Assembly: GCA_020720965.1 (NCBI GenBank)
Contig: DYNS01000143.1
Location: 1 to 7,353, forward strand
Direction of reading: 5' to 3'
Length of the DNA stretch: 7,353 nucleotides
Source of the DNA: Anaerolinea sp.
Lineage (GTDB): Bacteria > Chloroflexota > Anaerolineae > Anaerolineales > Villigracilaceae
A program made the position numbers and the translations under genes. The number at the start of each line of letters is the position of its first letter. The stretch's first letter is position 1. Shown here piece by piece: positions 1-4,719 of this stretch. The notes beneath the pieces were generated by a model. That model made no database searches. It was not told where the DNA came from and worked only from the letters and a program-made list of their open reading frames with translations.

Positions 1-299
1 GCATGACCGAAGCCTGCAAAGATGCCGATGTCATCTACGCCAAGTCCTGGGGTCCCCTCCTCACCACCACCGACCCCAAAGAAGGCAAGCGCCTGCAAGA
101 TATGTACAAGCACTGGCTGATGGATGATGCCAAACTGAAGGTTGCCAAGCCTGGCGCTCTTTACATGCACCCCCTGCCCGCCGACCGGGACGTGGAAGTG
201 ACCTCCAGCGTGCTGGATGGCGCTCAGTCAGTGGTCTTCGACCAGGCGGAGAATCGCCTGCACGCCCAAAAAGCCGTCATGGCGCTGACGATGAGTTAG
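1..299 (+). CDS. Carbamoyltransferase (ornithine carbamoyltransferase-like), C-terminal part
   Basis: Partial gene: the reading frame is open at the left edge and ends at TAG 297-299, so about 98 C-terminal residues are visible. The family transfers a carbamoyl group from carbamoyl phosphate to an amino group in the cytoplasm; ornithine to citrulline is the best-known case. The tail (FDQAENRLHAQKAVMAL, about residues 79-95 from the first visible Met) closely matches the C-terminus of ornithine carbamoyltransferases, and the carbamoyl-phosphate/amine loop is present at 56-61. Two things do not fit a standard ArgF. The loop reads HPLP, as in aspartate carbamoyltransferase, instead of HCLP. The upstream segment reads DVIYAKSWG (9-17), whereas ornithine enzymes carry DVWxSMG; a lysine-Ser-Trp here recalls the YgeW and N-acetylornithine enzymes. 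The family is sure, but the substrate is open, so no symbol is given. A strong terminator follows 22 bases after the stop. Confidence 0.85.
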   Translation, partial: MTEACKDADVIYAKSWGPLLTTTDPKEGKRLQDMYKHWLMDDAKLKVAKPGALYMHPLPADRDVEVTSSVLDGAQSVVFDQAENRLHAQKAVMALTMS

Positions 300-320
300 G
301 CAGTCAGTTTTCCTCAACAA

Positions 321-358
321 AAAACCGCCGGGCACAACCCGGCGGTTTTGCTTTTTTT
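321..358. terminator. Bidirectional rho-independent terminator
   Basis: A perfect 12-bp stem, AAAACCGCCGGG (321-332) with CCCGGCGGTTTT (338-349), closes a 5-base loop. On the plus strand a T-run follows at 352-358. On the minus strand the A-rich stretch 316-324 gives a U-tract. It lies between convergent genes, and the rel stop codon (358-360) abuts its T-run, so it probably ends both the carbamoyltransferase and rel transcripts. Confidence 0.9.
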
Positions 359-2604
359 CAGGGGGTGCGCGGCTTCTCGCCGCTGCTGCCGGGTTTCAGT
401 CGCCGGGCTTCCAGCACATTGGGCAGGTTCTCAATCCGGCTCAGGACTCGGCTCAGTTGGGCGATGTCTTTCACCTCCACACTCAGGCGAATGTCTGCCG
501 TATCCGCATCTTGATAGGTTCGGTTAACCCGCACATCCGCCTTCACAATGTTCACACCCTCGCTGGTCAGCAGGTTAGAGACATCTCCCATCAGCCCCTG
601 CCTGTCAAAAGCGATGACCCGCACAGGGACGGGGTAAGTGCTCGTAGGCTTGCCCCAGCCGACTTTTACCATCCGCTCCTTGTCTTTGGCACGCAGAATA
701 TTGGGGCAGTTGGCGCGGTGAATGGTTGCGCCCCTGCCGCGAGTGACGTAACCCATGATAGGGTCTCCGGGGGTTGGGTGGCAGCACTTTGCCGGAGTTG
801 CCAGCAGTCCGCGCAGCCCCACCACCGAAATCGCATCTGGCGAATCCGGCTCCGACTTGGACGCAGACATAACCAGCTCGTCTTGGGCGTTGCTGCTTTC
901 CGAAAGCAGGTTCACAATTTTATTAATGGAAATATCGCCGCAGCCCAGGTCTACGAACAAATCTTCCGGGTTTTTATAGTCCAACTGCTTTGCCAGCGCA
1001 TCCAGGTTTACATCGCTCATCCCCAGGCGGCGGAACTCCCTCTCCAACATGCTGCGCCCCTGGGCAAGATTCTGCTCCCGGTCTTCTTTTTTGAACCAGA
1101 GCCGAATTTTGGACCTGGCTCTTTGGGTTTTCACCAGCCCCAGCGAGGTATTCAACCAGTCGCGGCTCGGTCCTCCGTGTTTGGTCGTCAGAATCTTCAC
1201 GCTCTGACCGGTTTTCAGGGGCGTATCCAGCGAGGTTTGCTTTCCGTCCACCTCCGCGCCCCGGCAGCGATGCCCCACATCCGTGTGGACGTGATAGGCA
1301 AAATCAATTGGGGTGGAGCCAACCGGCAGGTCGATAATATCGTTTTTGGGGGTAAAGACGTACACCCGGTCTTCAAAGACATCGGTTTTCATCGAGTCCA
1401 CAAATTCCTGAGCGTCAGCCACATCCTGCTTCCATTCCATCATTTTCCGCAGCCAGGTAATGTGCTGTTCGTAGCGGGCATCCCTCCGACCGCTGCCTTC
1501 TTTGTAACGCCAGTGCGCGGCAATGCCATACTCGGCATCCTGGTGCATTTCAGTGGTGCGAATTTGCACCTCCACCGGCTTGCCATCGTCATAAATGACG
1601 GCGGTATGCAAAGACTTGTAAAAATTATCCTTGGGCGCGGCAATATAATCGTCAAACTCGCCGGGCAGGGGGCGCCAATGACCGTGAATAATGCCAAGAG
1701 CCGCGTAACAGGCCGGGATGTCGGAGACAATCAGCCGCACAGCGCGGATGTCTCGCACCATTTCAAAGGCTTTGCCTTTCTTCACCATTTTTTTGTAAAT
1801 GGAATAAATGTGTTTGGGTCTGCCCTTAATCTCCGCCTTAATGCCTGCCTGTGCCAGCGCCTTAGAGAACTTCTCCACAATCTCTGCAATTTGCTCCTCC
1901 CGCACGCTGCGCCGGTCGGTAATTTGGCTGGCAATTTCTTTGTATTTTTCCGGGTTTACATACCGAAAAGACAAATCTTCCAATTCCCATTTCATTTGCC
2001 AAATCCCCAAACGGTTGGCAAGGGGCGCGTAAATATCCAGGGTTTCCTGGGCAATTCGTTTTTGCTTTTCGGGCGGGGTATAACCGAGGGTACGCATGTT
2101 GTGAACCCGGTCCGCCAGTTTGATGAGAACGACCCGTATATCTTCATTCATCGCCAGGAAAGTTTTTCGCATTGCCTCAATCGAAATCTGCTTTTTGCGT
2201 TTGCTCACCTGCTCCTGGGTCATCTTGGTCGCATCCGACTCTTCGGCAGCGCCCGCACGCGAGACTCGCGGCAAGCTTTCCAGCTTCGTCACCCCATCCA
2301 CCAGCCCGGCAACCACATCGCCAAACTTCATCCTCAGGTCATTCAGGGTGATAGGCGTATCTTCCACTGTATCATGCAGCAGCCCGGCGGCGACCACCTC
2401 TGCTGGCATTCGCATATCCGACAAAATCGAAGCAACCGCAACACAGTGATTAATATACGGTTCCCCCGACTGCCTTTTTTGTTCGCGGTGCGCCTCCTCT
2501 GCCAGAGCATAAGCCCGCAAAACCACATCCTGGTCAAACTCGGTGTAATAGGTCGGTAGATTTTGATAAAACTGCTCAAACTGGATGGATGGTTGTTGTT
2601 TCAT
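358..2604 (-). CDS. rel: Rel/SpoT-type (p)ppGpp synthetase/hydrolase
   Basis: Long RelA/SpoT homologue of 748 residues, the usual full length. It makes the alarmone (p)ppGpp from GTP/GDP and ATP on amino-acid-starved ribosomes and hydrolyses it when starvation ends. Domains in order: HD hydrolase (about 25-200) with every expected metal/active-site residue visible (R44, H53, H77-D78, E81-D82, D165, N169); synthetase (about 245-370) with the GRPKHIYSIYKKM loop (261-273), D285 and E345; TGS (about 408-475); helical domain (about 485-570); a CC(607-608)...H629...C633 zinc-finger/RIS region; and a C-terminal ACT domain (about 658-735). Oddities are an ExDD motif (EFDD, 316-319) where bifunctional enzymes usually have RxKD, and an insertion of about 21 residues in the HD domain near 112-138 compared with the numbering of the Streptococcus Rel. 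The start overlaps the upstream deacylase-like gene by ATGA, with no strong ribosome site, suggesting coupled translation. Confidence 0.96.
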   Translation of the reverse strand: MKQQPSIQFEQFYQNLPTYYTEFDQDVVLRAYALAEEAHREQKRQSGEPYINHCVAVASILSDMRMPAEVVAAGLLHDTVEDTPITLNDLRMKFGDVVAGLVDGVTKLESLPRVSRAGAAEESDATKMTQEQVSKRKKQISIEAMRKTFLAMNEDIRVVLIKLADRVHNMRTLGYTPPEKQKRIAQETLDIYAPLANRLGIWQMKWELEDLSFRYVNPEKYKEIASQITDRRSVREEQIAEIVEKFSKALAQAGIKAEIKGRPKHIYSIYKKMVKKGKAFEMVRDIRAVRLIVSDIPACYAALGIIHGHWRPLPGEFDDYIAAPKDNFYKSLHTAVIYDDGKPVEVQIRTTEMHQDAEYGIAAHWRYKEGSGRRDARYEQHITWLRKMMEWKQDVADAQEFVDSMKTDVFEDRVYVFTPKNDIIDLPVGSTPIDFAYHVHTDVGHRCRGAEVDGKQTSLDTPLKTGQSVKILTTKHGGPSRDWLNTSLGLVKTQRARSKIRLWFKKEDREQNLAQGRSMLEREFRRLGMSDVNLDALAKQLDYKNPEDLFVDLGCGDISINKIVNLLSESSNAQDELVMSASKSEPDSPDAISVVGLRGLLATPAKCCHPTPGDPIMGYVTRGRGATIHRANCPNILRAKDKERMVKVGWGKPTSTYPVPVRVIAFDRQGLMGDVSNLLTSEGVNIVKADVRVNRTYQDADTADIRLSVEVKDIAQLSRVLSRIENLPNVLEARRLKPGSSGEKPRTP

Positions 2605-3068
2605 AAGACGCTCACTTCTATGGCACGATTCACCGCCAAATGCAAATCTTTAGACATCATCAAAATAGCCACATTCCGCTCGCCAGACCCAAGAGAAATC
2701 TCCTCTACGGCAAACACGCCAGGGTCTGCCACAATCCGCACCGCCTCGCTCACCCCCACCGGCGAAACAGTCCCCACTGCATAACCTGTCACCTGCAACA
2801 CCTCCGCCTCGCTTGCCATACTCAGGCGGGATTGTCCAAAATAAGCGCGTAATGCCTGCCAGGAAACCTGCCTCTCGCCCGCCATCAGCGCCAGGGCATA
2901 TTGCCCGCCCCCCAACCGAAACAAAATACTCCGCACCACCTGCTCCGGGGTCTGCCCCCTTGCCGCAGCCGCCTCCGCCAGCGAGGTTACAGGCTGAACA
3001 TGCCGAAAAACGCGGTGAGCAATTCCGCGCTCCTGAAGCGAGACCGAAACAGGGGGTAAATCAAGCAT
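2601..3068 (-). CDS. YbaK/ProX-type aminoacyl-tRNA deacylase-like protein
   Basis: A 155-residue cytoplasmic protein covering one complete YbaK/EbsC (prolyl-tRNA synthetase-associated) domain. Family members hydrolyse mischarged tRNAs such as Cys-tRNA(Pro) or Ala-tRNA(Pro). Visible hallmarks are the N-terminal helix with TSLAEAAAARG (28-38), the beta strands around VVRSILFRLGGGQYALAL (44-61), the GxxxP loop GTVSP (99-103), and the final EISLGSGERNVAILM segment (123-137). The position normally held by the catalytic lysine (FKTL in YbaK) appears to be Arg46 (VVRSIL), so activity or specificity may differ. The ATG at 3068 is the only possible start: an in-frame TAG lies just upstream (4 codons before) and no Shine-Dalgarno is visible, fitting a leaderless mRNA. 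Its TGA overlaps the rel ATG by four bases, so the two are almost surely co-transcribed and probably translationally coupled. The tRNA substrate cannot be told. Confidence 0.88.
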   Translation of the reverse strand: MLDLPPVSVSLQERGIAHRVFRHVQPVTSLAEAAAARGQTPEQVVRSILFRLGGGQYALALMAGERQVSWQALRAYFGQSRLSMASEAEVLQVTGYAVGTVSPVGVSEAVRIVADPGVFAVEEISLGSGERNVAILMMSKDLHLAVNRAIEVSVL

Positions 3069-3085
3069 AATACAAAACTATATCA
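3069..3085 (-). promoter_or_regulatory. Extended -10 promoter of the deacylase-rel operon, probably leaderless
   Basis: Read on the minus strand there is TGaTATAGT (TG at 3085-3084, hexamer 3082-3077), five of six matches to TATAAT plus the extended -10 TG. Only 8 bases separate it from the ATG at 3068, so transcription would start about 0-3 bases before the start codon. No well-spaced -35 is seen; TTGCAG lies 14 bases upstream, too close. This agrees with the absence of a ribosome binding site. Confidence 0.55.
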
Positions 3086-3113
3086 TTAAATGTAATCTGC
3101 AAGCCGGTTTTGA

Positions 3114-3121
3114 GATACAAT
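3114..3121 (+). promoter_or_regulatory. Probable -10 box for the HhH gene
   Basis: GATACAAT, with the hexamer TACAAT at 3116-3121 (five of six to TATAAT), would start transcription near 3128 and give a leader of about 22 bases holding the ribosome site. No convincing -35 is seen 16-18 bases upstream. The same 8-mer precedes the prenyl synthase gene at 6452-6459. Confidence 0.45.
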
Positions 3122-3139
3122 ACACCAAACTATTTCCCC

Positions 3140-3145
3140 AGGAGG
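3140..3145 (+). promoter_or_regulatory. Ribosome binding site of the HhH gene
   Basis: A full AGGAGG sits four bases before the ATG at 3150. The match is perfect and the spacing rather short. It fixes the start codon. Confidence 0.8.
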
Positions 3146-3149
3146 CACT

Positions 3150-3671
3150 ATGTTTTCCATTCTTCTCAGCGAAGGCGGCGGAAGCGGCGACGTGCAAACC
3201 ATGCTTTTTGTTGCCATTGCTATCTTTTTTCTTATGGTTTTGTTAGGATGGTGGGTTTCTAACAAAGGCTGGCTTAAGCAGGAAGAAGAACCTGCCGCCG
3301 CTCATCATGATGCCCACGAAGAACACACCCCGGAACCCGCGCCTGCTCACCAACCCCAGGCAGAACCCGCACCGGTTGCCGCTCCCGAATCCTTTTCGGT
3401 GGAAGCCGCCCCTGTGCAAGACGATGACCTGACGGTTCTGGAAGGGATTGGTCCCAAGGTTGCCAAATTGCTGGCAGGCATGGGCATCAGCACCTTTGCC
3501 GCCCTTGCCCAGGCAGACCCCGCCAAACTGCGCGAAGCCCTGGATGCCGCTGGTTATACCTACATGGAACCCGCCGGTTGGATGGAACAAGCCGCCCTCG
3601 CCGCCGCAGGCGACCAGGAAGGCTTAAAGAAACTGCAAGAAACCCTCAAAGGCGGGCGCAAAGCCGCCTAA
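3150..3671 (+). CDS. Membrane-anchored helix-hairpin-helix (H3TH-like) protein
   Basis: A 173-residue protein of unknown exact role. A short N-terminus rich in Gly is followed by one strong transmembrane helix (about 17-36, with Phe/Leu/Ile and WW at the end). A polar linker rich in Ala, Pro, Glu and His follows (about 44-90, with HH and EEH clusters). The C-terminal domain (about 91-167) begins DDLTVLEGIGPKVAKLL, a classic helix-hairpin-helix with the GIGPK hairpin, and continues with TFAALAQADPAKLREAL and a WxEQAALAAAGDxxGLKKLQ tail. This matches the family often labelled predicted 5' nuclease, FEN1-like H3TH domain (COG3743 type). Such modules bind DNA or protein; no nuclease active-site acidic cluster is visible, so a nuclease function is not supported. 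With Lys/Gln-rich residues after the helix, the linker and HhH domain are probably cytoplasmic. It has its own promoter and terminator. Confidence 0.85.
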   Translation: MFSILLSEGGGSGDVQTMLFVAIAIFFLMVLLGWWVSNKGWLKQEEEPAAAHHDAHEEHTPEPAPAHQPQAEPAPVAAPESFSVEAAPVQDDDLTVLEGIGPKVAKLLAGMGISTFAALAQADPAKLREALDAAGYTYMEPAGWMEQAALAAAGDQEGLKKLQETLKGGRKAA

Positions 3672-3687
3672 GGCACACAGCCCAACC

Positions 3688-3716
3688 AAGCCGGTACTTT
3701 TGTACCGGCTTTTTTC
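3688..3716 (+). terminator. Rho-independent terminator after the HhH gene
   Basis: A perfect 10-bp stem, AAGCCGGTAC (3688-3697) with GTACCGGCTT (3702-3711), closes a TTTT loop and runs into a T-run to 3715. It begins 16 bases after the stop codon and separates the HhH gene from the lipoprotein gene. Confidence 0.9.
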
Positions 3717-3790
3717 ATCCCTTTGGGGCGGCAACAAAATGCCAAGACAAACAACTGTGGTAAAACTTTGGGGAAACCCCGCAAAAATTT

Positions 3791-3797
3791 GGAGAAG
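3791..3797 (+). promoter_or_regulatory. Ribosome binding site that sets the lipoprotein start
   Basis: GGAGAAG lies six bases (from GGAG) before ATG 3801 and nine before ATG 3804. It supports one of these two tandem starts over an upstream in-frame ATG at 3723, which would put 26 polar residues in front of the signal peptide and overlap the region just after the terminator. Confidence 0.7.
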
Positions 3798-3800
3798 AAA

Positions 3801-4553
3801 ATGATGAAAAACCCGCGTTTATTGCTTTTCCTGCTCCTCGCCGCCACCCTCCTGCAAGCCTGCGGATTTCCCGCCGGTTTATTGCCCCCTACCCCCGGAT
3901 ACGCCCCAGAAGCCCTCAGTAGCCCCACCCAGCAATCTGCGCCTCCGCCCACGCTCACCCCGCCTGTCCCCACTGCCTCTGCCAGCCCTATCCCGCCCAG
4001 CCCCGTGCCCAGCCTCACTCCCAGCCCTGCGCCCACCTCCAGCCCCACACCCATCACCTACCCAGAAGTCACCTTCGCCTCCGATGCCAATTGCCGTTTA
4101 GGTCCCGCCCGGAATTACTTTGCAAAAACATCCTTCCTGCAGGGGCGTGTAACCAAAGCCGAGGGGCGCAACCAGGATGCTTCCTGGCTTTGGGTGCTGG
4201 TTGCGGAGGGGCATTGCTGGATAAGTGTCAGCACGATAAAAGACCCCGTTTCCTATTTTTTTCTGCCGCTGGTAGAGTTCCCGCTCTTGCCAGAAGCCCC
4301 CACCCAGGTTTTTGTCGTGGAAAAAGATTGTAGCGGACGCAATACCCTGCTCTTGCGTTGGACGGATGTGAACGGAGAAAGCAGTTACGTTATCTATCGT
4401 GATGGCATCACCCTCGCCACCATCAAAGCCGATGCAACCGAATATTTTGACTACCCCCCGGACGGCAAGGAATACCTGTACGAGGTGCAGGCGCTCAACG
4501 ACTATGGCGCATCCATCCGCTACGGGCATACCGTTCAGGGTTGCCAACCCTGA
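3801..4553 (+). CDS. Secreted lipoprotein with SH3b-like and fibronectin III-like domains
   Basis: A 250-residue protein counted from ATG 3801. Residues 1-20 form a lipoprotein signal peptide (MMKNPR, then a Leu/Ala core) ending in the lipobox LQA-C21, so it should be lipidated and held at the outer face of the membrane. Next comes a low-complexity linker rich in Pro, Ser and Thr (about 28-87), likely flexible or glycosylated. Residues about 89-148 resemble a bacterial SH3 domain (NCRLGPARNYF ... VAEGHCWISVSTI), with the NCRxGP start and GxCWI end typical of these domains; C98 and C139 could pair. Residues about 167-248 look like a fibronectin type III fold (LLLRWTDVNGESSYVIYRDG ... YEVQALNDYG), with C177 and C248 possibly bonded. 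SH3b domains bind cell-wall or other peptides, but the ligand here is unknown. No enzyme domain is seen. No clear promoter is visible between 3717 and 3790. Confidence 0.85.
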   Translation: MMKNPRLLLFLLLAATLLQACGFPAGLLPPTPGYAPEALSSPTQQSAPPPTLTPPVPTASASPIPPSPVPSLTPSPAPTSSPTPITYPEVTFASDANCRLGPARNYFAKTSFLQGRVTKAEGRNQDASWLWVLVAEGHCWISVSTIKDPVSYFFLPLVEFPLLPEAPTQVFVVEKDCSGRNTLLLRWTDVNGESSYVIYRDGITLATIKADATEYFDYPPDGKEYLYEVQALNDYGASIRYGHTVQGCQP

Positions 4554-4554
4554 T

Positions 4555-4591
4555 AAAAAAGACCGCAACCATTTCGGTTGCGGTCTTTTTT
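4555..4591. terminator. Bidirectional terminator shared by lipoprotein gene and tRNA-Leu
   Basis: GACCGCAACC (4561-4570) pairs with GGTTGCGGTC (4576-4585) around a 5-base loop. Six A residues at 4555-4560 and six T at 4586-4591 flank it, so it has a U-tract in either direction. It starts one base after the lipoprotein stop, and five bases separate it from the tRNA 3' end (4597). Confidence 0.92.
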
Positions 4592-4596
4592 ACTTG

Positions 4597-4678
4597 TGCG
4601 CTGGAGAGGACTTGAACCTCCACGGCTTGCGCCACACGCCCCTCAAACGTGCCTGTCTGCCAGTTCCAGCACCAGCGC
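4597..4678 (-). tRNA. tRNA-Leu (anticodon GAG)
   Basis: Read on the minus strand this is an 82-base class II tRNA. The acceptor stem GCGCTGG (4678-4672) pairs perfectly with CCAGCGC (4604-4598). The D arm is CTG/CAG with a loop holding AA...GG...A. The anticodon arm is CACGT/GCGTG around the loop TTGAGGG, giving anticodon GAG (4644-4642). A 13-base variable arm folds as GGC-GCAA-GCC, as expected for leucine. The T arm GGAGG/CCTCT carries the loop TTCAAGT. The discriminator base is A (4597), the leucine identity base. CCA is not encoded (the next bases are CAA), so a CCA-adding enzyme must supply it. It decodes CUC and CUU leucine codons. It has its own promoter and terminator. Confidence 0.95.
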
Positions 4679-4691
4679 GAGCAAGAGCGAT

Positions 4692-4719
4692 ATTATAACC
4701 ATCTTCTGTTTGCTGTCAA
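4692..4719 (-). promoter_or_regulatory. Consensus sigma-70-type promoter for tRNA-Leu
   Basis: On the minus strand there is an exact TTGACA (4719-4714) and an exact TATAAT (4697-4692) with a 16-base spacer. Transcription would start near 4685, about seven bases before the mature tRNA 5' end. The stop codon of the SulP gene (TGA, 4718-4716) forms bases 2-4 of the -35 box. A perfect match is what a strong, housekeeping tRNA promoter should look like. Confidence 0.9.

Noticed and set aside
457..2559. A 700-codon open frame on the plus strand antisense to rel
   Set aside because: It lies wholly inside the well-supported rel gene, its product resembles no family I know, it has no ribosome site or signal, and long antisense frames are common opposite GC-rich genes. 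Rel has full domain and active-site support.
3770..3780. Small GGGG-AAA-CCCC hairpin before the lipoprotein gene
   Set aside because: Only four base pairs with a three-base loop and no T-run; too small to call a terminator, riboswitch or regulator.
3723..3800. Upstream in-frame ATG as the start of the lipoprotein gene
   Set aside because: It would place 26 polar residues before a good lipoprotein signal peptide. GGAGAAG before 3801 and the lipobox spacing favour the later start.
3914..4060. Repeated Pro/Ser/Thr codons resembling a tandem repeat
   Set aside because: It is a low-complexity protein stalk, with no exact DNA unit repeated at fixed spacing.
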